NCBI RefSeq assembly: GCF_017569205.1
Contig: NZ_CP071870.1
Coordinates: 1,736,001-1,800,000 of the forward strand
Direction of reading: 5' to 3'
DNA length: 64,000 bases
Source: Propioniciclava sp. MC1595
GTDB lineage: Bacteria; Actinomycetota; Actinomycetes; Propionibacteriales; Propionibacteriaceae
Positions 37,267-45,857 of the stretch are shown piece by piece. The position numbers and the translations under genes are program-made. The first letter of the stretch is position 1. Each line of letters begins with the position of its first letter. Under the pieces are notes generated by a model. That model saw only the letters and a list, made by a program, of their open reading frames with translations. It had not been told where the DNA came from and did no database searches.

Positions 37267-38310
37267 TCAGGGTGCGGGGATGCCCCCGCCCGGGCGGCCC
37301 GTGGACGCGCGCGGGACGAGCTCCCCGACCGGCATCCCCAGGTCGGGCGGCCCGCCGCCGCCCTCCAGCGCCAAGAGCGCCTGCACCGTGTTGCGTCCCA
37401 TACGGGGGAAGTCGACGGCCACCGTGGTGAGCGGCGGCCAGTAGTACGCCGTGTCCGCGATGCCGTCGTAGCCCGACACGCTGACGTCGTCCGGGACCCG
37501 GACGCCGTGCTCCTGCAGCCAGAACAGCGCCCCCAGAGCCAGTTGGTCGCTCGCCGCGACGATCGCGGTGGGGGCGTCCGCGTGGGGGTAGGACGCCATG
37601 GCCTCGTAGCCGGCGGCGGCGCCCCACAGCCCCTGGGTCTCGCCGCAGTTCGTCAGGCCCCGGCGGGCGAGCGTCTGCCGGTAGGCCTCGCGGCGGTTCC
37701 GTTCCGCCGGCCAGGAGACCGGGCCCCCGATGTGGAAGAAGCGTTCGTGGCCCAGGTCGGCGAGGTGGCTCACGACCCGGGCGAAGGGGTGTTGGAGGGC
37801 GCGGTCGTCGTCCGGGCCCAGGACGGGCTCGGCCTCCACGACCCACGGGACCCTCAGCCGTTCGAGCTGCAGCAGCCGCAGGATCGGGTCGGAGGGCGAG
37901 ATGACCACGACCCCCGCCAGCATGGTGCGGTTCATCAGGCGGACGGCGTTCCGCAACGACACGTAGTCCTCCGGGTCGACGCGGAGGATGTCGAGGATGT
38001 AGCCCGCGGAGCGCGCGGCCTTGGCCGCCCCGGCCAGGATGCGCTGCGGCGCCCAGTCGTCGATGTCGAACACGAACGCACCGATCCGGTGCGACTTCTT
38101 CGTGGAGAGGGCCTGCGCGACGTCGTTGACCTGGTAGTCCAGGGCCTTCACCGCCTGCTCCACCCGCTCGCGGTTGCCGGGTCGCAGGGAATCGCCCTTG
38201 AGGTAGCGGGACACCGTCTGGTGGCTCACGCCCGCCGCCTCCGCGACGGTGTAGATCGTGGCGGGCCGGTCGGGCGGGCCGCCCTCCGGAGCGGAGGCCT
38301 CGATCGCCAT
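37267..38310 (-). CDS. LacI-family transcriptional repressor (galactoside)
   Basis: 347 residues. N-terminal HTH and hinge: TIYTVAEAAGVSHQTVSRYL, RERVEQAVKALDYQVNDVAQ, then a periplasmic-binding-type sensor domain (IGAFVFDIDDW to the end). It should bind the GTTA-CGGTAAC-type sites beside it and release them on a galactoside or galactose. I start it at the ATG at 38310 because AGGAGG stands 11 bases before; the in-frame GTG at 38322 overlaps that site. Between galK and the galactosidase genes, all on one strand. Confidence 0.9.
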   Translation of the reverse strand: MAIEASAPEGGPPDRPATIYTVAEAAGVSHQTVSRYLKGDSLRPGNRERVEQAVKALDYQVNDVAQALSTKKSHRIGAFVFDIDDWAPQRILAGAAKAARSAGYILDILRVDPEDYVSLRNAVRLMNRTMLAGVVVISPSDPILRLLQLERLRVPWVVEAEPVLGPDDDRALQHPFARVVSHLADLGHERFFHIGGPVSWPAERNRREAYRQTLARRGLTNCGETQGLWGAAAGYEAMASYPHADAPTAIVAASDQLALGALFWLQEHGVRVPDDVSVSGYDGIADTAYYWPPLTTVAVDFPRMGRNTVQALLALEGGGGPPDLGMPVGELVPRASTGRPGGGIPAP

Positions 38311-38354
38311 GCTCGCCGTCACCTCCTCACGGGCGCCCGCGGCCCACCCGGAAC

Positions 38355-38366
38355 GTTAGCGGTAAC
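38355..38366. promoter_or_regulatory. LacI-family operator upstream of lacI
   Basis: GTTAGCGGTAAC, one mismatch from the perfect palindrome at 37211-37222. It lies 45 bases before lacI and just past the galK stop, fitting autoregulation. Confidence 0.6.
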
Positions 38367-38374
38367 GCGTTGGC

Positions 38375-39580
38375 TCAGGCCACCCGGCCGCCGGGCGCGG
38401 ACGCGCGGGCAACGAGGAACGCCGGGGGGTTGAACCCGTGCTCGGCGAAGGCCGAAGCCACGGCGTCCGCCACCCGCGACTCGGCCCCCCGCTCGACGAG
38501 CGCGATGGCCGAGCCCCCGAACCCGCCGCCGGTCATCCGGGCACCCCGGGCCCCGGCGTCGCGGGCGGCCGACACCGCGACGTCGAGCTCGCGGCAGCTG
38601 ACCTCGTAGTCGCCCGCCAGCGAGGCGTGGGAGCCGTCCAGGTCGGGCCCGATCTCGGACAGCCGCGAGGCCGACACGAGGTCGATCACGCGGCGCACGC
38701 GCTCCTGCTCCGTGAAGACGTGCCGCGCGCGGCGAACCTCCTCCGGGTCGTCCAGCCGCGCGAGGGCGGCCTCCGGGTCGGCCACCTCGCACAGCGTCCG
38801 GACGGCGAGGCGCGCGGCCGCCCGCTCGCACGCGGCCCGCCGGCTCGCGTACTGGCCGTCGGCGAGGGCATGGGGGGCGCGGGTGTCGATCACCAGCACG
38901 GCGAGGCCCGCGGCGTCCAGGTCGAGCGGGACCTGCCGGACGGAGGCGTCACGGCTGTCGATGAGCAGGGCGTGCCCGGCGGTGGTGCGGAGCGCTGCGG
39001 CCTGGTCCATGCCGCCGGTCGCGGCCCCGGCCACCTCGTTCTCGGCGCGCACGCAGGCGGCCGCGAGCCGGGTGCGGCCCGCGTCGTCGGCGCCGAGGGT
39101 CCCGTCGTGGAAGAGCTCGTCGAGGGCCAGGGCGACCGCGGTCTCGAGGGCCGCGGAGGAGGAGAGCCCGGCGCCCAGGGGCACGCAGGAGGCGATCGCC
39201 GCGTCGAACCCGCCCACGGGGAGGCCCTCGTCGCGCAGGACCCAGGCGGGCCCGCCCGCGTACGCGATCCAGCCGGCCGCCCGGCCCGGGCCGAGGTCGT
39301 CCAGAGAGCCGGTCCACGGCTCGCCCGCGCCGAGATCCGAGACCAGCCGGACGAACTCGTCGTCGCGGCGCGCCAGCGCCACGAACGTGCGGTGGGGCAG
39401 CGCGAACGGCAGGCTGAAGCCGCCGTTGTAGTCGAGGTGCTCGCCGATCAGGTTCACCCGGCCGGGTGCGGCCCACACGCCGTCGGGCCGGCTGCCGTAC
39501 GTGGCGAGGAAGAGTTCCGAGGCCCTCCGGACGCCTTCCGCGTCGTCCCAGGCGGGCAGGAGGGAAATGTGGTTCGACAT
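38375..39580 (-). CDS. galK: Galactokinase
   Basis: 401 residues of the GHMP kinase family. Galactose signature PGRVNLIGEHLDYNGG near residue 35, ATP-binding loop VPLGAGLSSSAALETA, and the third motif RMTGGGFGGSAIAL. It phosphorylates galactose released by the galactosidases downstream. The ATG at 39580 was chosen because family homology starts there. TAGGCT stands seven bases upstream, and the IS110 copy 2 left end is only 18 bases from the ATG, so its -35 region is IS sequence. Confidence 0.95.
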   Translation of the reverse strand: MSNHISLLPAWDDAEGVRRASELFLATYGSRPDGVWAAPGRVNLIGEHLDYNGGFSLPFALPHRTFVALARRDDEFVRLVSDLGAGEPWTGSLDDLGPGRAAGWIAYAGGPAWVLRDEGLPVGGFDAAIASCVPLGAGLSSSAALETAVALALDELFHDGTLGADDAGRTRLAAACVRAENEVAGAATGGMDQAAALRTTAGHALLIDSRDASVRQVPLDLDAAGLAVLVIDTRAPHALADGQYASRRAACERAAARLAVRTLCEVADPEAALARLDDPEEVRRARHVFTEQERVRRVIDLVSASRLSEIGPDLDGSHASLAGDYEVSCRELDVAVSAARDAGARGARMTGGGFGGSAIALVERGAESRVADAVASAFAEHGFNPPAFLVARASAPGGRVA

Positions 39581-39587
39581 GACCCGC

Positions 39588-39593
39588 AGCCTA
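39588..39593 (-). promoter_or_regulatory. Putative leaderless -10 box of galK (TAGGCT)
   Basis: Minus-strand TAGGCT, seven bases before the galK ATG. IS110 begins at 39599, so a -35 box would have to come from the insertion sequence. Confidence 0.4.
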
Positions 39594-40998
39594 ATGCGCC
39601 CCGTTACCTTTCTGGTGACCCCGTAGGGCGGGGTTACGGTCGCCGGGCCCGGCATGACTTACTGCCCCTGTCTCACGCATGATCCGGGGGGTGTTGTCAC
39701 CGGGCCTGGTGGCGCCAGATGACCGCTGATAGGGACACGGCCTCAACACAGGTCTCTTCGTAACGTGGGTGCCGGCAGCTGACGCATCACCACTCCGACG
39801 ACCGTCGTTTCGATGGAAGGATGGTGGCCGTCATGCACAACGACCTCGGCTTCGACATCTGGTGCGGGCTCGACGTGGGCAAGCAAGCCCACCATGCCTG
39901 CGCCCTCGACGCCGCCGGCAAGAAGGTGTTCGACAAGCCCTTGCCGCAGGACCAGTCCAAGCTCGAAGACTTGTTCACGAGGCTGTCCGAGCACGGTCGG
40001 GTGTTGGTGATCGTCGACCAGCCCAACACGATCGGCGCGCTGCCCATCGCCGTCGCCCGGTCGATGGGCATCCAGGTCGCCTACCTGCCAGGCCTCGCGA
40101 TGCGAAGGGCCGCCGATCTCTATCCGGGCAACGCGAAGACCGACGCGCGCGACGCGTTCGTCATCGCCGACGCCGCTCGAACGATGCCGCACACCCTTCG
40201 CCGGGTCGACCTGGGCGAAGAGACCTTGGCGGAGTTGAAGGTTCTGGTCGGGTTCGATGAGGACCTGGCTGCGGAAGCGACTCGGTTGTCGAACCGGATC
40301 CGGGGACTGCTCACGCAGATCCATCCCGCGCTGGAACGCGTTGTCGGACCCCGATTGGCCACCAGGCAAGGCCTCGCTGTGATCGAGCAGCTCGGCGGAC
40401 CCCAAGGCATGACCGCAGCATCGAAGTCCAAGCTGCTGCGGGTCATCACCAAAGCCAACCCGCGTCACGCCCAGAACTTCGCCGACGCCATCACCCAGGC
40501 CCTGTCCGAGCAGACCGTTGTTGTTGCCGGGACTGCCGCGGCCGAACAGGTTCTGCCGAAGCTCGCCGCTTCCCTGCGCCAGACGTTGGACCAGCGCTCC
40601 GAGTTGGCTGCGCAGGTCGAGAAGGTTGTTGATGCTCACCCTCTTGCCGAGGTCCTGACCTCGATGCCAGGCGTCGGGGTCAGGACCGCAGCACGGATCC
40701 TGCTCGACGTTGGCGACGCCTCCTTGTTCCCGACCGCCGGACACCTGGCCGCCTACGCCGGCCTCGCACCCGTCACGCACCGCTCCGGAACCAGCATCCG
40801 GGGCGAGTTCCCAGCCAGATCGGGAAACAAGCACCTCAAACGGGCCCTGTTCCTGTCATCGTTCGCCGCGCTCAGATCCGATCCCGTCAGCAGGGCCTAG
40901 TACGACCGGAAACGAGCCCAAGGCAAGAAACACAACGCCGCACTCATCTGCCTCTCCCGGTGAGGTTGACCCCGAATCCCGGACAGGTGGTTGTTTGG

Positions 40999-41892
40999 TC
41001 AGGCGGCTTGGAGGGCCGTCTGGTCGGCCTGTCGGGCCAGGTGGTGTTCGTACTGTAGTGGGCTGAGGTAGCCGATGCTGGAGTGGCGTCGGCGGGCGTT
41101 GTACCAGGCGTCGATCCAGGTGTAGGCGCCGCGGCGGGCGGCGCCGATCGTGGCGAACACGTGCCGGTGGTAGTACTCGTTCTTGAACGTTGACCAGAAC
41201 GATTCGGCGGCCGCGTTATCCCAGCACACCCCGGTGCGTCCCATGGAGCGGAGCAGGTCCAGCTCGCCGCACAGGTCGGCCAGCTGCTGGCTGGTGTACT
41301 GGCAGCCCCGATCGGCGTGGAAGATGACTTTGCCGGGCAACTCGCCGCGTAGGGCGACGGCCTGGCGGAGCGCATCCTCGACCAGGTCGGCCCTGAGGTG
41401 GTCGGCGACGGTGCGGCCCAGGACCCGGCGGGTGTGGCCGTCACGGACGGTGCACAGGTAGGCCCAGCCCTCACCGGTGGCCAGGTAGGTGATGTCGGAG
41501 AACCAGGCGGCATCGCGGCGGCCTTGGTCGAACCGGCGCTTGACCAGGTCGGGTGCCGGGTCGGGGTTCGGGCCGGGCACCGTGGTCGGGGGATGCCAGG
41601 TACGCGGGCTGATCCCGGCTATCTCGGCTTGCCGCATGCATTTCGCGACCGTCTTGACCGACACCGTCTCCCCGGCGTCGCGCAGGTCGTGCAGGATCCT
41701 CGGCGCCCCGTAGGTGCCATCAGAGGCCTTGTGGAACTCCACGATCTTGCTGGTCAGCTCAGCCCGCCGTTGCTCGGCCCGGGTACGCCCGGCCGCTTGG
41801 CGCCGACACCATTCGTAGTAGCGGCGCCGATCAACCTTGAGCAGCCGGCACATCCGGCTGATCGTGTAGTTCGCCTTCTCCGCGTCGATCAC
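40999..41892 (-). CDS. IS3-family transposase OrfB (DDE integrase)
   Basis: 297 residues with an HTH_21 region (YTISRMCRLLKVDRRRYYEW) and an rve integrase core. DDE residues: Asp in AAWFSDITYLATGEG, Asp in VIFHADRGCQYTS, Glu in CWDNAAAESFWSTFKNE. The GTG at 41892 overlaps the OrfA stop (GTGA) with AGGAG upstream, so it may be translated by coupling; the frame also stays open upstream, so a -1 frameshift OrfAB fusion is equally possible, as is usual in the family. Confidence 0.92.
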   Translation of the reverse strand: MIDAEKANYTISRMCRLLKVDRRRYYEWCRRQAAGRTRAEQRRAELTSKIVEFHKASDGTYGAPRILHDLRDAGETVSVKTVAKCMRQAEIAGISPRTWHPPTTVPGPNPDPAPDLVKRRFDQGRRDAAWFSDITYLATGEGWAYLCTVRDGHTRRVLGRTVADHLRADLVEDALRQAVALRGELPGKVIFHADRGCQYTSQQLADLCGELDLLRSMGRTGVCWDNAAAESFWSTFKNEYYHRHVFATIGAARRGAYTWIDAWYNARRRHSSIGYLSPLQYEHHLARQADQTALQAA

Positions 41893-42218
41893 CTCGAAGC
41901 ACTCCTGCCGGGAGTGTTCTTCGCTGCGAAGAAGGCTGCGGCTTTTCCCAGGAACTCGTTGTCCAACCGCAGCTCGGTGTTCTCCCGCCGCAGCCGCTCC
42001 AACTCGGCCCGCTCCGAGGCGTCCAGCGGCGCCTCCGGTGGGGCACCGATCCGGTCGCGCTCCTGCTGGACCCAGCGGCCCAACAGCTGCGCACCCACGT
42101 TGATCTCGCCGGCGACGGTTGCGATCGTCCGGTCGGTGTCGATCACCAGATGCGCGGCCTCCCGCCGATACTCCGGCGTGTACGTCCTTCTCTTCCTCGT
42201 CGATCCCATCGAGGACAT
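41889..42218 (-). CDS. IS3-family transposase OrfA
   Basis: 109 residues: helix-turn-helix (RRTYTPEYRREAAHLVIDTD, TIATVAGEINVGAQLLGRWV) and a leucine-zipper-like coil (RAELERLRRENTELRLDNEF), then LGKAAAFFAAK. It recognises the IS ends. Stop overlaps the OrfB start. Confidence 0.9.
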   Translation of the reverse strand: MSSMGSTRKRRTYTPEYRREAAHLVIDTDRTIATVAGEINVGAQLLGRWVQQERDRIGAPPEAPLDASERAELERLRRENTELRLDNEFLGKAAAFFAAKNTPGRSASR

Positions 42219-42447
42219 CCTCTCCGGCGGTCCCCGACAAGGGAACCCGCCAAGTCGGTGTCCGGGTTACGGGGTCAACCTCACGGCGCCGAGTCGATGT
42301 CCTGTTCGCCATGCTCAGAAACCGCGAGCCCTACCGGGCCCCCAACCCGACGCCAAAACCCCTCGCAGCTTGACGAGAAACATAGGGACACCCCCCACCG
42401 GCGCCGTAACCCCGTTTCCCTCCCCCGGGTCTGGTCAGGAGCACAAC

Positions 42448-42504
42448 ATGAGCGAGCACGCCGAGCCCCATACGACGGGACACCACATCGACGATGTCCA
42501 CTAG
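42448..42504 (+). pseudogene. Short frame with good ribosome site, ended by a TAG
   Basis: AGGAG seven bases before ATG, then MSEHAEPHTTGHHIDDVH and TAG. In the same frame, sequence continues DPYVMDRKKIQEPPKGWG and merges into the tctC remnant. It looks like the start of an unidentified gene fused by deletion to tctC and then stopped by a point mutation. I cannot name the protein. Confidence 0.35.
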
Positions 42505-42513
42505 GACCCGTAT

Positions 42514-42810
42514 GTGATGGATCGCAAGAAGATTCAGGAACCGCCCAAGGGGTGGGGACCGAGCCTGAGATTCCTCGGCGTGAACCAGGTCAACTGGCGG
42601 GGGCTGGTCGGGGCACCCGGCATCACCGACGCCGAGCGCCAGCAGTTGACGACCATCGTCACCGAGATGGTCGCCACGCCCGAGTGGGCAGCTACGGTGG
42701 CGCGCAACCAGTGGCAGGAGAGCTTCCTGACCGGCGAGGAGTTCGAGGTGTTCATCACCGAGGAGCAACAATCCATCGCCGACCTGCTGAAGGAGTTGGG
42801 ACTGGCATGA
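42514..42810 (+). pseudogene. tctC: TctC tricarboxylate-binding protein, C-terminal remnant
   Basis: Only the last ~75 residues of a Bug/TctC binding protein remain: VNWRGLVGAPGITDAERQQL, NQWQESFLTGEEFEVFITEE and the end LLKELGLA. The signal peptide and most of both lobes are lost, in a deletion that lies next to the right end of IS110 copy 2. The stop overlaps the tctB start (ATGA). Without the binding protein the transporter should not capture its substrate unless another locus supplies one. Confidence 0.75.
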
Positions 42811-43399
42811 GCGACAGCACCGAGCCCACGACGGGCACGGCCAAGGGCTTCCTGGTCTTCGCCGCGCTCCTGGCCACCACCGGGGGCTGCTGATCTACGG
42901 CAACATCACCATGCGGGTGCCGACCGCGGGGGCGTTCGGGCCCCAGACGTTCCCCTGGATCGTGGCAGCGTTGTGCCTGCTCACCGCGGCGCTGGTCGTC
43001 GTCGAGGTCTTCCGGCACCCGGAGCGGGTCATCGACGACCCCGATCAGGACCAGTTCAGCGGCGTCTCGGCACTGCACGACCCGTTCGACCCCACGTTCG
43101 CCCCCGCCGCCCACCTGGAGGCGGAGGCGGAGGCCGGAGCACAGGCTGGGCCCGACCCCGGAACGAAGTGGCGACTGTTAGGCATCGGCCTGGCCACGCT
43201 GGTGGCTTTCACTCTGGTGCTGGAACCACTGGGCTGGCTGATCAGTGCGACCCTGCTGTTCGTGGGAATGTCCCTGGCCCTGGGCGGGCGGCACCACCTC
43301 CGTGCCTTGGTCATCGGCCTGGGACTGGCGTCGTTGATCCAGGTGGTGTTCAGCGGACTGCTGGGCATGCAATTGCCGGCCGGAATCCTGGGGGTCTGA
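42807..43399 (+). pseudogene. tctB: TctB tricarboxylate transporter small subunit, frameshifted
   Basis: Starts MSDSTEPTTGTAKGFLVFAA and meets a TGA at about codon 29. In the next frame the family sequence continues LLIYGNITMRVPTAGAFGPQ, with spans at the C-terminal half and the end LGMQLPAGILGV. One base appears to be missing in the GGGGGC run near 42888, so this is either a real frameshift or a sequencing error in a homopolymer. Four membrane spans are expected; all are present if the frame is restored. Confidence 0.75.
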
Positions 43400-43402
43400 G
43401 CC

Positions 43403-44929
43403 GTGAACCAGTTGATGGACCTGCTCGCCGGTTTCGGCACCGTCCTGACGCCCACCAACCTGCTGTGGGTCGCCGTCGGGGCGTTCCTGGGCACCGCGGT
43501 GGGCGTCCTGCCCGGCCTGGGCTCCGCGATGGCGGTCGCCCTGCTCCTGCCGTTGACGTTCACCCTCGAGCCCATCTCGGCGTTGACCATGTTCGCCGGC
43601 ATCTACTTCGGCGGGCTGTTCGGCGACTCCATCGCCGGCATCCTGATGAACACGCCCGGCAACAGCACCGCGATCGCCAGTTCGTTCGAGGGCCACCAGA
43701 TGGCCCTGAGCGGCCGGGCGCCCCAAGCGTTGGCCACCGCGGCCATCGGCGCGTTCCTGGGCGGGATGATCGCGACCGTCCTGGTGGTGTTCTTCGCCCC
43801 GTCGATGGCCGACCTCGCCACGTCCTTCGGACCCGCGGAGTACTTCGCCCTCGCGCTGTTCGCCTTCGTCGCCATCTCGACCGTCGTGGCCGACTCGGTG
43901 ATCCGGGGCCTCGCGGCCCTCGCGATCGGGTTGGCCCTGTCGGTCGTCGGCATCGACCAGTCCACCGGCACGGCCCGGTTCACGTTCGGTATCCCGGCGC
44001 TGTTCGACGGCATCTTGGTCGTCGTCATCACGGTCGCACTGCTGGCGGTGGGCGAGGTGCTCCACGTGGCGTCCAATGTCGGACGCCCCGACGACAAGAA
44101 GCTGATCCCCGCCAAGGGCCGCCCGTGGCTCAGCGGCGCGGAGTTCCGGGCGGCGTTGCCGGCCTGGCTGCGTGGGACGGGCTTCGGCGTCCCCTTCGGA
44201 ATCATCCCGGCCGGCGGGGCGGAGGTGCCGACCTTCCTGGCGTACGGCACCGAGCGCAAGCTGGACGCGCGTCGCCCCGAGCCGATGTTCGGCAAGGGAT
44301 CCATCCAGGGCGTCGCGGGTCCGGAGGCGGCCGGCAACGCCACCGCCGGAACGGCGATGGGCGCCCTGCTGGCCCTCGGTCTGCCCACCTCGGCCACGGC
44401 GGCGCTGCTGCTGGCGGCCTTCCAGCAGTACGGCATGCAACCCGGCCCGCTGCTGTTCGAGCGCAGCGGCGACGTGGTGTGGGCGCTGCTGGCCTCGTTG
44501 TTCGTCGCCATGATCATCCTGCTGATCCTCAACCTGCCGTTCGCCCCGATGTGGGCGATGCTGCTGCCGGTCCCCAAGGAGTACCTGTACGCCGGCATCA
44601 GCGTCTTCGCCGCGTTCGGCGTCTACGCCGCCGGCGCGTCCACCGTCGACCTGGCCGTCATGATCGCGATTGGCGTGATCGGCTTCGTGATGCGGCGCTA
44701 CGACGTGCCGCTCGCCCCGGTGCTGATCGCGCTCATCCTGGGGCCGCTGGCCGAGTACTCCCTGCGCGACGCCATGGCCAACTCGTCCAACAACGCTGCC
44801 GTGCTGGTCAGTTCCCCAATCACGATCGCGCTGTACCTGATCCTGATCGCCGGCGTGGTGTGGAATGCCTACCGGCGCGTTCAGGAGAAGAACGTGCTCG
44901 CCGCCCTGGAGGCCGCCCAGGACCGGTGA
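43403..44929 (+). CDS. tctA: TctA tricarboxylate transporter large membrane subunit
   Basis: 508 residues with about 11-12 membrane spans. Family motifs: VGVLPGLGSAMAVALLLPLT, IYFGGLFGDSIAGILMNTPG, GFGVPFGIIPAGGAEVPTFL and LGLPTSATAALLLAAFQQYG, the two glycine/proline-rich repeats of TctA. GTG start four bases after the tctB stop. It is the intact member of an operon whose other two genes are damaged. Confidence 0.9.
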   Translation: MNQLMDLLAGFGTVLTPTNLLWVAVGAFLGTAVGVLPGLGSAMAVALLLPLTFTLEPISALTMFAGIYFGGLFGDSIAGILMNTPGNSTAIASSFEGHQMALSGRAPQALATAAIGAFLGGMIATVLVVFFAPSMADLATSFGPAEYFALALFAFVAISTVVADSVIRGLAALAIGLALSVVGIDQSTGTARFTFGIPALFDGILVVVITVALLAVGEVLHVASNVGRPDDKKLIPAKGRPWLSGAEFRAALPAWLRGTGFGVPFGIIPAGGAEVPTFLAYGTERKLDARRPEPMFGKGSIQGVAGPEAAGNATAGTAMGALLALGLPTSATAALLLAAFQQYGMQPGPLLFERSGDVVWALLASLFVAMIILLILNLPFAPMWAMLLPVPKEYLYAGISVFAAFGVYAAGASTVDLAVMIAIGVIGFVMRRYDVPLAPVLIALILGPLAEYSLRDAMANSSNNAAVLVSSPITIALYLILIAGVVWNAYRRVQEKNVLAALEAAQDR

Positions 44930-44941
44930 TCGTCGGGCGTC

Positions 44942-45856
44942 TCAGTCCTTCGTGGCGCCCAGCGTCAGGCCCGACACGAACTGTTTCTGCAGCACGAAGA
45001 AGATCAGCAACACGGGCAGCGCCGCAATGATCGAGCCTGCGGACAACAGGTTGGCGTCGGTGAAGAACGTGCCCTTCAGGTTGTTCAGCGAGCTGGTCAC
45101 CGGCATCTTGTCACCGGATTGCAGCAGCACCGTTGCCCAGAAGAACTCGTTGTAGATCCACGCGACCTGCAGCGTCGCCAGAGCTGCCAGAGCGGGCCGG
45201 ATCAACGGCAGGGTGATGCCGTAGAACTGACGCCACAGGGACGCCCCATCGATCTCGGCGGCCTCGTACATGGCGGCCGGCAGACCGATCATGTAGTTCC
45301 GCAGCACGAACGTGCAGAAGCCCGTCTGGAACGCGACGTTGATCAGGATCACGCTCGCGTGGGTGTCCAGAAGCGAGCCCGACTCCGACAACCACTGCGG
45401 CAGGGGCATGGAGCGGAAAATCCGGTAGATCGGGGAGAGCAGCGACTGGGGCGGCAGCAGGTTCGCCGCCACGAAGATGGCCAACAGCGTGAAGTTGAAG
45501 CGCATCTTCACCCGGGCGAGCACGAACGCCATCGAGCTCGACAGCGCGAGGGTCACGATCACCGCGACGATCGTGATGATCGCCGAGTTGCCGAAGCTCA
45601 TGGAGAACCCGCCCCGACGCCAGGCGTTGGGGTAGTTGTCGAGCGTGAAGCCACCGAACGACACGTACCCGTGCTCCAGCGTGTAGCCGAAGTCGCGGAA
45701 CGAGTTGTAGAGGGCGAGCAACATGGGGAGCAGCCACAGCAGGGCCATGACGGTGAGGAAGACGTACAGCAGCACGCGCGCGGGCGTCATTCTGTTCTTG
45801 CGGAGGTCGTACTGGCTCCAGTCGGTGGTCGTGGTGTCAGCGACGATGGCACTCAT
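44942..45856 (-). CDS. Sugar ABC-transporter permease (MalG type)
   Basis: 304 residues, six spans, CUT1 family. Coupling motif MYEAAEIDGASLWRQFYGITLPLIRP (EAA loop) near residue 200; end LQKQFVSGLTLGATKD. Forms the membrane channel with the permease upstream, from which one base separates it. The shared ATPase (MsiK-like) is not in the window, which is normal for actinobacterial sugar transporters. Confidence 0.93.
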   Translation of the reverse strand: MSAIVADTTTTDWSQYDLRKNRMTPARVLLYVFLTVMALLWLLPMLLALYNSFRDFGYTLEHGYVSFGGFTLDNYPNAWRRGGFSMSFGNSAIITIVAVIVTLALSSSMAFVLARVKMRFNFTLLAIFVAANLLPPQSLLSPIYRIFRSMPLPQWLSESGSLLDTHASVILINVAFQTGFCTFVLRNYMIGLPAAMYEAAEIDGASLWRQFYGITLPLIRPALAALATLQVAWIYNEFFWATVLLQSGDKMPVTSSLNNLKGTFFTDANLLSAGSIIAALPVLLIFFVLQKQFVSGLTLGATKD

Positions 45857-45857
45857 G

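Larger units (their letters stand above)
40961..42283 (-). mobile_element. IS3-family insertion sequence inside IS110 copy 2
   Basis: 1323 bp. Terminal inverted repeats of 25 bases, TGAGGTTGACCCCG then NAN then CCCGGACA, with two mismatches between ends. The 3-bp target duplication CGG lies at 40958-40960 and 42284-42286; removing the element and one CGG restores the IS110 sequence exactly. Codes for OrfA and OrfB on the minus strand. Apparently intact. Confidence 0.95.
39833..42373 (+). pseudogene. Inactivated IS110 transposase, copy 2
   Basis: Identical in plan to copy 1 until a TAC to TAG change at 40898-40900 stops it after 355 codons, just past the catalytic serine region. Other changes seen: Asn to Asp in DVGDASLF, Ile to Val in APVTHRSG, Ser to Phe in LSSFAAL. 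The IS3 insertion then splits the remaining codons; the last 29 codons lie at 42284-42373. The bridge-RNA region upstream (39599-39832) appears unchanged, so this copy might still be moved by the enzyme of copy 1. Confidence 0.88.
39599..42397 (+). mobile_element. IS110-family insertion sequence, copy 2 (interrupted)
   Basis: Same orientation as copy 1, offset by 10502 bases, and nearly identical; a handful of base changes were noticed in the 3' half of the transposase. It is split by an IS3 element at 40961-42283; its last part resumes at 42284 and ends at 42397 in GGGACACCCCCCA. The left end abuts galK, the right end cuts into the tricarboxylate transporter region. Confidence 0.88.
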
